From the IMG/VR virus record IMGVR_UViG_3300044302_002203, positions 1 through 26,634 of that record: DNA of 26,634 nucleotides; one strand, written 5' to 3'. The notes beneath the pieces are model-generated. The model ran no database searches. It worked only from the letters and a program-made list of their open reading frames with translations, and was not told the DNA's origin. This document shows positions 15,978 through 21,945 of this stretch, piece after piece (the first letter of the stretch is position 1; each line of letters starts with the position of its first letter). A program made the position numbers and the translations under genes. The DNA is from a virus.

Positions 15978-16207
15978 GCACTGCAAGCTTCACACTCTAC
16001 ATCAGAATCTAAACCCGTTACCATTACTTGCGCATCAGAGTTATGTGATTTTCCCTCAATAGTATGAATATGTGGTATATTTTTGTGTGCCAATAATTCT
16101 TTCTGTAATCTTTCGTTGTCTCTTTCCACTGCTAATAAACGTTCGTGGTATCTGCTCACCTTATCAGCAAGGGTAGCTATAGCCTTCAATACTTCTTGAT
16201 TTTCCAT
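15974..16207 (-). CDS. Small coiled-coil protein with Cys-containing tail (77 aa)
   Basis: A 77-residue protein on the strand opposite to both neighbouring runs. Residues about 8-42 are a charged, heptad-like helix (TLADKVSRYHERLLAVERDN) likely to form a coiled coil; then comes a His-containing PHIHTIEGKSH segment and a C-terminal CEACSA. The two cysteines with nearby histidines could bind metal, but the count is low. AAGGAGAT precedes the ATG with suitable spacing, supporting a real gene. Convergent 4-bp stop overlap with oxygenase 4 on one side, a divergent 107-bp gap with the HD-oxygenase gene on the other. Possibly a regulator of the adjoining run; this is speculative. Confidence 0.65.
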   Translation of the reverse strand: MENQEVLKAIATLADKVSRYHERLLAVERDNERLQKELLAHKNIPHIHTIEGKSHNSDAQVMVTGLDSDVECEACSA

Positions 16208-16282
16208 AATATCTCCTTGATTTGTAATTTTTGGGTGAGATCTAATTTAAACATGTGTACAGAATATATCAAGCAATCTTTT

Positions 16283-16307
16283 TATAATTGTTTTCTTGAC
16301 AAGAAAA
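16283..16307 (+). promoter_or_regulatory. Candidate promoter/operator: TATAAT followed by 8-1-8 palindrome
   Basis: TATAAT at 16283-16288 is a perfect sigma70-type -10 box; no clear -35 is present at 17 bp spacing (TGTACA at 16256-16261 is 21 bp away). Just downstream, TTTTCTTG (16291-16298), A, CAAGAAAA (16300-16307) form a perfect inverted repeat which would cover the transcription start, as an operator would. It sits in front of the second oxygenase run. Confidence 0.5.
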
Positions 16308-16314
16308 TCATGTT

Positions 16315-17208
16315 ATGAAAGAGGCAGAAAAAAGAATGAAATATCATAAGTGTATTAATTTTCTCCTTTCCATAGGAGCACAAAATATTCCTCATAGCGG
16401 TAAAACCTTTCTTAATCATTGTATAAATGTTTATAATTTTTTAAGAAAAGGAAACTGTTCTGATGATATATGCTATGCAGGTCTTTTACATAGTATCTAT
16501 GGCAATGACATATTTGATGTAGATTTTAAAGTAGAGAGAAAAACAATAAAAGATTTAATAGGGGAGGAAGCCGAGTCTATTGTTTATTATTTTAATAGCA
16601 CATCAAGAGATGAATTATGGAAAGAAAAAAAACCAAACATAATACCTATTTTAGTTGCTAATGAATTAGATAATACATTTTTATTTAAAATAATTGAAAA
16701 TGTTTTTGATGATTTTACTGTAGACAAATTGTACGCACATTACAGAGATCTTAGGGCTTGGAATTTTACAGGGGCAGGTCTGAATAATAATCACAGAAAG
16801 TTTAATATAGAATTAAAAAAAAGTAATAAAACGGATAAAATATTATTTAATAAAGCTGATGAAATCATAGAACAAAATAATTTAAAAGAATTTGTTACAT
16901 TAAAAAGGGCTTATGCAAGTGGATACACTCATGGGACTATTCATGATCTTCATTGTGATGACGGAGCAGAATCATTTAATGAAATTTTTACTGTAATGTT
17001 TTATTTAAATAAAGAATGGAATGTTAATTTTTCAGGAGAAACTGTTTTTTATTATTCGCAAACAGAAACAATAGACTCTATTTTACCAAGACCTAGCAGA
17101 GCTGTATTGTTTGATGGCGCTATTCCTCATTTAGCTAGAGATCCGTCCAGGCTTTGTCCAGAATTAAGAATGATAGCGACATTTAAATATAAAGTTGGGA
17201 ATCTATGA
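16315..17208 (+). CDS. HD-like domain (DUF6817-like) fused to 2OG-Fe(II) oxygenase (297 aa), oxygenase 5 of 9
   Basis: A two-domain protein. The N-terminal part (about 25-160) resembles the HD-like family I know as DUF6817: H27 and H35 (HSGKTFLNHCINVYNFL), AGLLHSIYGND (H59, with Ser replacing the usual Asp of HD) and ANELDN (D119). The C-terminal part (about 195-297) is a 2OG-Fe(II) oxygenase: H213-C-D215 in DLHCDD, H272 in AIPHLARD and R285 in LRMIATFKY, with FSGETVFY before the distal ligand. ATG 16315 is close to the palindrome and has no good ribosome site; ATG 16336 (residue 8) follows AGAGG at 11 bp and may be the true start. It heads the second oxygenase run, with an ATGA junction to the next gene. 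Domain calls are fairly secure, their joint function unknown. Confidence 0.8.
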   Translation: MKEAEKRMKYHKCINFLLSIGAQNIPHSGKTFLNHCINVYNFLRKGNCSDDICYAGLLHSIYGNDIFDVDFKVERKTIKDLIGEEAESIVYYFNSTSRDELWKEKKPNIIPILVANELDNTFLFKIIENVFDDFTVDKLYAHYRDLRAWNFTGAGLNNNHRKFNIELKKSNKTDKILFNKADEIIEQNNLKEFVTLKRAYASGYTHGTIHDLHCDDGAESFNEIFTVMFYLNKEWNVNFSGETVFYYSQTETIDSILPRPSRAVLFDGAIPHLARDPSRLCPELRMIATFKYKVGNL

Positions 17209-17825
17209 ATTATTATAAACTTTCAAAAAACATTATAGCCTGTGATAATTTTTTACCTAATAACAAAGTTGAGGAACTTTATTCTGATTTTTTAAACAAC
17301 AGAGGTAAATTTAATGTACCCAACTGGAACACTAATTATAATATAAATAGTGAATTTTTTAGTAGTAAATGTGGTGGTTTTGATTTTTGGTTATCTAATA
17401 AAACTCAAGAAGATAATAGTTCTTTTATAGAATCACTCAATCAATGGTTTATACATAAAGGTCTTTTCTTTTTTATGGAAAAAAATGCTCCTGAATGTTT
17501 TGAATTTTTACAAAGAATGTTAAAATGGGATATACATTTAATTTGTTATAATAACGGTGGTTATTATAATTGGCACAAGGATGAAATGAATAATAATTTA
17601 TTTACTTTTAATTTAATACTTAACAAAGGGAACTTTTTAAAAGGAGGAGATATGTTTTTTATGGACGAAAATAAAATAATAGAGGTAAAGAATAAAAATA
17701 ATTTTATGGTTCTTTTTCCTTCATACATTCCACATGCTATTTCACCTTTATATACAGAGGATAACAAAGACGTTTCTTTTTTAGAACAAAGATTTAGTAT
17801 TCAATATTGGGTTAGTCTACAATGA
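17205..17825 (+). CDS. 2OG-Fe(II) oxygenase (206 aa), oxygenase 6 of 9
   Basis: A 2OG-Fe(II) oxygenase with H124-K-D126 (NWHKDE), H177 (IPHAISP) and R196 (EQRFSIQYWV). The strand TFNLILN, the GGDMFF turn and LFPSYIPHAI fit the beta-helix core. The N-terminus (IIACDNFLPNNKVEELYSDF) is the usual helix opening. Codon use is visibly A/T-heavy, with long runs of Asn, Lys and Phe, more so than in the first oxygenase run. It is coupled by ATGA junctions to the genes on both sides (17205 and 17822), so it is translated as part of the operon. Substrate unknown. Confidence 0.85.
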   Translation: MNYYKLSKNIIACDNFLPNNKVEELYSDFLNNRGKFNVPNWNTNYNINSEFFSSKCGGFDFWLSNKTQEDNSSFIESLNQWFIHKGLFFFMEKNAPECFEFLQRMLKWDIHLICYNNGGYYNWHKDEMNNNLFTFNLILNKGNFLKGGDMFFMDENKIIEVKNKNNFMVLFPSYIPHAISPLYTEDNKDVSFLEQRFSIQYWVSLQ

Positions 17826-18415
17826 TGAAGGCACAAACAACATTATTTGGAAGAATAGTAAAACGTTATGACATTCCTTTAGATGAAATTGATGATTTTA
17901 ATTTAAAATACGAAGCTCATAAAAAAGATCTTAATTCTTTTGGTCCAAGATTAGCAGGAAGGTTGGACTCTGAATTAGAATTTACAAGTTTATTAGGACA
18001 AACAAAAATAGCAAAATCTATTGGTGAATGTATTAATGATTACGTTGATACTTCAGAAAAACTTGGAATTTTTGATGAAGAAAAAAAATTACATATTTTA
18101 AGTTGTTGGGTAAATGACATGAAAGAAGGAGAATATAATCCTCCTCATACGCATCACGATAGATCTGGATGGTCAACTGTTTTGTTTTTAAAAGTTCCAG
18201 AATTTATAAATGATGCAAAAGATCCACACAAATTTCACGACGGACAATTAGGTTTTATTGGTCATGATGGAGTGTATTGCACTTGGATGGAACCAGAAGT
18301 AGGTCATTTTTATGTGTTTGAAGCTGGGCACCAACATTGTGTTATGCCTTTTAAAACTAAAATAAAAGGAGAAATTAGAAGATCTATGTCTTTTAATTTT
18401 ATAAATAATGTTTGA
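17822..18415 (+). CDS. 2OG-Fe(II) oxygenase, TIGR02466-like (197 aa), oxygenase 7 of 9
   Basis: A 2OG-Fe(II) oxygenase of the HxH type: NPPHTHHDRSGWSTVLFL provides H109-x-H111 (with D113 as another possible ligand), H172 lies in GHQHCVMPF and R186/R187 in IRRSMSFNF would bind 2-oxoglutarate. The RRS-x-SFN ending matches that of oxygenase 1 (ERRSVSFN), so these two are probably in the same subfamily despite weak identity elsewhere. The ATG overlaps the preceding TGA (ATGA); a second ATG follows directly and could equally serve. The end overlaps the next gene by 8 bp. Substrate unknown. Confidence 0.85.
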   Translation: MMKAQTTLFGRIVKRYDIPLDEIDDFNLKYEAHKKDLNSFGPRLAGRLDSELEFTSLLGQTKIAKSIGECINDYVDTSEKLGIFDEEKKLHILSCWVNDMKEGEYNPPHTHHDRSGWSTVLFLKVPEFINDAKDPHKFHDGQLGFIGHDGVYCTWMEPEVGHFYVFEAGHQHCVMPFKTKIKGEIRRSMSFNFINNV

Positions 18416-19094
18416 TAAAAAAATTACTTTCTGCGCTACAAACAAAGATATGGTGGATATATGGCCTCATCCGCAGCCAGCAATTCGATGTATGCCTGAC
18501 CAATATAAAAAAACGTCACGATTTCTTGGAAACAATTTACACTCTCCAACAGTAAAAACATGCATGCCTTTTTTAGATGCATTAACAGCAGGATATATTA
18601 TGTATTTTGATCAAGATTATCTAGTAGATCCTGTAGAAAATGATTTTTCTGTTACTCCTGCAAACAAAAACAATGAGGATTTTAGCTATCATGATAAGGC
18701 ACAGTTGCCTAAACAATGGCAGGAAATAGCTGGATCAAATGCAGGTAAATTTCATAATAAATGGCTTATAAAAACTCCTCCTGGTTATAGTTGTTTATTT
18801 ATAAAACCAATGAATAGAATAGAAGAAAGGTTTGAAATTATATCAGGAATTGTTGACACAGATACTTATATAAATTTAATTAATTTTCCTTTTTTATTAA
18901 GAAAAAAAGATGAGCAGTTTATAATTAAAAAAGGTGATCCTATGATTCAAGTTATACCTTTTAAAAGAGAAAGTTGGAAAATATGGTCTGGGTTTTTTTA
19001 TGAAAAATTACATCAAAAAACTTTAAACATGCTTCAAACTAAATGGGTAGATAGATATAAAAAAATGTTTTGGTTTAAGAAAAATTTTAAATGA
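18408..19094 (+). CDS. DUF6065-like protein (228 aa)
   Basis: The only member of the second rightward run that is not recognisably a 2OG oxygenase. Motifs KWLIKTPPGYSCLFIKPMNR (118-137), SGIVDTDTYINLINFPF (146-162), KKGDPMIQVIPFKRESW (174-190) and the basic end (YKKMFWFKKNF) resemble a family in marine and other large phages that I recall as DUF6065. The regular strands with IKTPPGYS suggest a compact beta fold, possibly cupin-like or related to the dUTPase fold, but no catalytic residues can be assigned. It overlaps oxygenase 7 by 8 bp and couples to oxygenase 8 by ATGA, so it is expressed with them and could share a substrate or pathway. Function unknown; family name from memory, not searched. 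Confidence 0.7.
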   Translation: MFDKKITFCATNKDMVDIWPHPQPAIRCMPDQYKKTSRFLGNNLHSPTVKTCMPFLDALTAGYIMYFDQDYLVDPVENDFSVTPANKNNEDFSYHDKAQLPKQWQEIAGSNAGKFHNKWLIKTPPGYSCLFIKPMNRIEERFEIISGIVDTDTYINLINFPFLLRKKDEQFIIKKGDPMIQVIPFKRESWKIWSGFFYEKLHQKTLNMLQTKWVDRYKKMFWFKKNFK

Positions 19095-19621
19095 GTAATT
19101 TAAAAAATTTTATTGAGTGTTTTCCAAATATTTTGGATGATACTATTTGTGACAATATTATAAATACGTACGATCCTAAAAAGTTTAATCGAGCTGAAGT
19201 TGAAGATGGTGAAATTTCTAACGATAGAAAAGTTTATGAAAACTTTTTAGATCCTAAATTTGAAAATATTATATTTACAAAAGTTGGTAAGATTTTAAAT
19301 ACATATGCTACTAATCATAAATGGCTTTCAACGCAACGTTTGGAGGATACAGGCTATATGCATCTTTGTTACAAAGGTAGCGATAAAGGTGAGTATAAAA
19401 TGCATATAGATCATTTTGATTTTCACCCCAGGGTTTTAAGTATTTCATTTATTTTAAATGAAAATTATAATGGTGGTGATTTTTTATTTTTTGATGAAAA
19501 ATATAAAATAGAAAAGAAAAAAGGTATGGCAGTTGTTTTTCCAAGCAATTTTTGTTTTCCTCACGCAGTCACACCTGTGACTAATGGTGATAGGCATGCG
19601 ATAATAACATGGATACATTAA
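19091..19621 (+). CDS. 2OG-Fe(II) oxygenase, prolyl-4-hydroxylase-like (176 aa), oxygenase 8 of 9
   Basis: A textbook compact 2OG-Fe(II) oxygenase: H105-I-D107 (KMHIDHFD), the LSISFILN strand, NGGDFLFF turn, H158 (FPHAVTPV) and R168 (GDRHAIITW). The arrangement, including HxD, GGD/E-L-x-F and PHAV-x-PV-x-x-G-x-R, is that of prolyl-4-hydroxylase-like enzymes, which commonly act on peptide prolines or, in some phages, on unknown targets. Start overlaps the stop of the preceding gene (ATGA) and its end overlaps the next gene by 13 bp. It is short, with no extra domain. Fold is very well supported; substrate unknown. Confidence 0.88.
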   Translation: MSNLKNFIECFPNILDDTICDNIINTYDPKKFNRAEVEDGEISNDRKVYENFLDPKFENIIFTKVGKILNTYATNHKWLSTQRLEDTGYMHLCYKGSDKGEYKMHIDHFDFHPRVLSISFILNENYNGGDFLFFDEKYKIEKKKGMAVVFPSNFCFPHAVTPVTNGDRHAIITWIH

Positions 19622-20139
19622 ATAAACAAAAATACAAATACGTAAAAAATATGTTGTCACCAGACATGGTTGAGTTTTTAACTTCTTATAGTTTAAAAAA
19701 TTTTACTTTAGGTGATGAAGATGTTCCTTTATCCTCAGCAAGTCATTCAAAAAATTCTGAAATTTATACTCATATAATTCATTATCTTTTACCTATTATG
19801 GAAAAAGAAACTAATTTAAAATTAAAACCTATATATTCTTATAATAGAATTTATTTGGGTGGTGCTGAATTAAAAAAACACGTAGACAGACCTGCCTGTG
19901 AAATTAGTGCATCAATAACTTTAAAATATTTTTATGAAGATGAAAATTATAAATGGCCTTTGTGTATGGGGGACACTCCCATTGTAATAGAATCAGGAGA
20001 CGGTGTTATATACAAAGGTTGTGAAATACCTCACTGGAGACCTGTTTTTAGTCAGCCAAAAGAATATTGGCATCATCAATTATTTATTCACTATGTGGAT
20101 TTAAAAGGACCTTACAAAAATATTAAAGAAGAAGATTAA
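19609..20139 (+). CDS. 2OG-Fe(II) oxygenase-like protein lacking a clear 2OG-binding arginine (176 aa), oxygenase 9 of 9
   Basis: An oxygenase-fold protein of a divergent subfamily. NRIYLGGAELKKHVDRPACE contains H91-V-D93, and CEIPHWRP contains H142, so all three candidate iron ligands are present. Where the 2-oxoglutarate anchor is expected, the sequence is YWHHQLFIHYVD with no Arg or Lys; R94 or R144 might substitute, or the co-substrate is bound differently. The KKHVDR-x-xCE-x-S pattern recurs in marine phages and giant viruses as I recall. It ends the second run, converging on the minus tail cluster through a shared TTAA. Overlaps oxygenase 8 by 13 bp. Fold likely, activity uncertain. Confidence 0.75.
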   Translation: MDTLNKQKYKYVKNMLSPDMVEFLTSYSLKNFTLGDEDVPLSSASHSKNSEIYTHIIHYLLPIMEKETNLKLKPIYSYNRIYLGGAELKKHVDRPACEISASITLKYFYEDENYKWPLCMGDTPIVIESGDGVIYKGCEIPHWRPVFSQPKEYWHHQLFIHYVDLKGPYKNIKEED

Positions 20140-20522
20140 GAATAATTAGAGTCGTAATCTCTCCACGTTTTACCATCAGCGTTATTTGTACCATTGGTTT
20201 GATCATCTGCTTGAGCAGTTTCAAAAGCTGTTGTCGCAGTTTGAATTTGACCTTTTCTAGTTTCTGCCCATGTAAGTAAAGCTGCGATAGTTGTCGATCC
20301 AACAGCATCACTTGTAGCACTTAAATTTGTGTTACCTGTCATCATGCCTGTTGAAGCATCTTTACTTTGAATTTCATTTTGCCCTGGAAGATTATTCCAT
20401 AAAACATAGTGCACAGTGTTAGGTAGAGCTGGCATTGCATTACCTTTATCAGCCCACTCAATATGAAAAGAATCATCAATTAAAATATGACTTCCATTTC
20501 CAATTACAATTTGTGTTGCCAT
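20136..20522 (-). CDS. Putative tail fibre-associated protein (128 aa)
   Basis: A 128-residue protein of unknown family at the distal end of the tail cluster. The N-terminal half is beta-rich with several Trp (HIEWADKGN, VHYVLWNNLPG); the C-terminal half is a helix (AALLTWAETRKGQIQTATTAFE) followed by an Asn/Asp-rich tail. This two-part design, and the location just after a collar-domain protein, is like small tail-fibre assembly proteins, but no specific motif supports that. AGGAGAT precedes the ATG. Its TAA shares TTAA with the last oxygenase gene on the other strand. Role inferred from position. Confidence 0.7.
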   Translation of the reverse strand: MATQIVIGNGSHILIDDSFHIEWADKGNAMPALPNTVHYVLWNNLPGQNEIQSKDASTGMMTGNTNLSATSDAVGSTTIAALLTWAETRKGQIQTATTAFETAQADDQTNGTNNADGKTWRDYDSNYS

Positions 20523-20531
20523 AAATATCTC

Positions 20532-21167
20532 CTAATGCTTTATAATATAGTTAACCACCACATAAGGTGAAAATGAGTTTGTGCCTGCTGCTGTTACTGT
20601 GCCTGTTAAAGACGTTGTAATACTACCTGTTAATGTTCCAGATAAGTTATGAGAATGATTGTGCCCAGTTCCTGAACCTGAGTTATTAATATTCATTGGG
20701 TTTGAAGGATTTCCTCCAGGAGATTTAGGTCTACCAGCATTACCTGATGTACCATCATGAGGTTTTGCAGCATTTAAAGTGTGATTGTGACTTGCTAATT
20801 GAGCTGTTGTTAAAGAAGTATTATCAATATTACCTGTAATAGTCACAGATTGAGTTGTAGTGCTAGTTGCTCCTTGGTTGTTAGTTACAGCTACGGTGAC
20901 AGTGTTTGCTCCACCAGTGCCAGCTAAATTATATGTATTGCCATCATAACCTTGTGGTAATTTACCTTGTAATTGAGGAACGTTGAAAGTTGTTGATCCA
21001 TCACCAGATCCATAAGTTGTAGAAATTACAGCAAATAAATCTGCATAAGTTGATCTTGATACAGCACCTCCATTGCATAACAAGTATCCATCTGGAGCCG
21101 TAGCTTTAGTCCAAGGCTTAATAGCCCCCACTTCACTTCTGTTTATTATATCCTGTAAGTTAGCCAT
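20532..21167 (-). CDS. Tail collar domain protein (211 aa)
   Basis: A phage tail collar (Phage_Tail_Collar type) protein, part of a tail fibre or spike. The domain is readable at residues about 13-75: VGAIKPWTKATAPDGYLLCN, SRSTYADLFAVI, TYGSGDGSTTFNVPQLQG, which is the standard collar sequence. The rest is Gly/Ser/Thr/Asn-rich with HNHTL and GHNHSHNLSGT His-containing segments, as in collar-type and T4 gp12-like receptor-binding proteins where His clusters may bind metal ions. The C-terminus ends with SPYVVVNYIIKH, the usual terminal strand. It is linked to the 242-aa upstream gene by a TAATG junction. Family confident. Confidence 0.88.
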   Translation of the reverse strand: MANLQDIINRSEVGAIKPWTKATAPDGYLLCNGGAVSRSTYADLFAVISTTYGSGDGSTTFNVPQLQGKLPQGYDGNTYNLAGTGGANTVTVAVTNNQGATSTTTQSVTITGNIDNTSLTTAQLASHNHTLNAAKPHDGTSGNAGRPKSPGGNPSNPMNINNSGSGTGHNHSHNLSGTLTGSITTSLTGTVTAAGTNSFSPYVVVNYIIKH

Positions 21168-21895
21168 TAGTCGTTATATTTCAACCTCCATCCATTGTCA
21201 CTGTTTACATAAACAAGCGCAATGCCCGCACCGTTAGTGCTAATTGTTAAATCTGATGTAGCTCCTTGAATTTTTTCAGAGTTACGTCCTACTGTGCAAT
21301 TGTTTGTACCAAAAGTTCCTTCAGCGTCAATAATTTTTACTTGATTACCAATTGAAGGAGAAGAAGGTAAAGTTATGGTGACAGCACCGCCAGACGTATC
21401 AACAAAAAGATTGTCACCATCTGATGCTGTATAGTTACCAGTTTTAATAACCCATGCTTCACCTAAACCAGCTAATGAGAAAATATCATACCAGTTAGTG
21501 CCATCAGTGGCTACTAATCTATATTTACCATTAGTAACTGTGACGGTGTTTCCTGTGGCTCCTAATCTTGCAGAAATATCAGCGCCACCAGAAATGTTAT
21601 TATAAATACCATAAGTTTTTTGAGTTGCTGGAAACTGAACTGTATGAGTTGTAGAAACTGTTCCTGTAAAAATTAATTGATTTTGTCTTGCTTCGTTGTT
21701 TGCTTGAGTTTGAGGACCATCGCCGTTTGATAGCGTAGTTGAAGTTCCTGTTGTGATTGCTTTGGAATAAACACCCGCAATTGCGAATTCAAAAACTTGA
21801 GAGAAGTTATTATTAGTAATAGTACCCCAAGTGCCTGAATTTGCCCCTGTTGCTTGTAGCTCTATTCGTAAGCCTGTTGAATAAGTTGAACTCAT
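21167..21895 (-). CDS. Putative tail fibre protein (242 aa)
   Basis: A Thr/Ser/Gly/Asn-rich protein typical of marine phage tail fibres. The N-terminus (STGLRIELQATGANSGTWGT) is a segment I recognise from many such proteins, in which a short head-proximal part is followed by beta-solenoid-like strands (TVQFPATQKTYGIYN, TVTNGKYRLVATDGTNWYDIF, VTITLPSSPSIGNQVKIIDA). VTITLPSSPS followed by G-x-x-x-x-I-x-DA is the usual end strand pair of these fibres. AGGAGATT precedes the ATG. A TAATG junction couples it to the collar gene. It lies downstream of a candidate promoter (21912-21940). Function as fibre is well supported by composition and context, not by a proven family. Confidence 0.78.
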   Translation of the reverse strand: MSSTYSTGLRIELQATGANSGTWGTITNNNFSQVFEFAIAGVYSKAITTGTSTTLSNGDGPQTQANNEARQNQLIFTGTVSTTHTVQFPATQKTYGIYNNISGGADISARLGATGNTVTVTNGKYRLVATDGTNWYDIFSLAGLGEAWVIKTGNYTASDGDNLFVDTSGGAVTITLPSSPSIGNQVKIIDAEGTFGTNNCTVGRNSEKIQGATSDLTISTNGAGIALVYVNSDNGWRLKYND

Positions 21896-21911
21896 TTAAT
21901 CTCCTAATAAA

Positions 21912-21940
21912 GTTTTAAGTATAATTTTAAAGTTTGTCAA
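21912..21940 (-). promoter_or_regulatory. Candidate promoter upstream of the tail fibre genes
   Basis: On the minus strand, TTGACA (21940-21935) is followed after 17 bp by TAAAAC (21917-21912), a perfect -35 with a four-of-six -10. The same place holds a 7-bp stem AAAGTTT/AAACTTT with a 4-base loop, too AT-rich and without a T-run to be a convincing terminator. It would drive the fibre and collar genes separately from the connectors. Confidence 0.35.
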
Positions 21941-21945
21941 AACTT

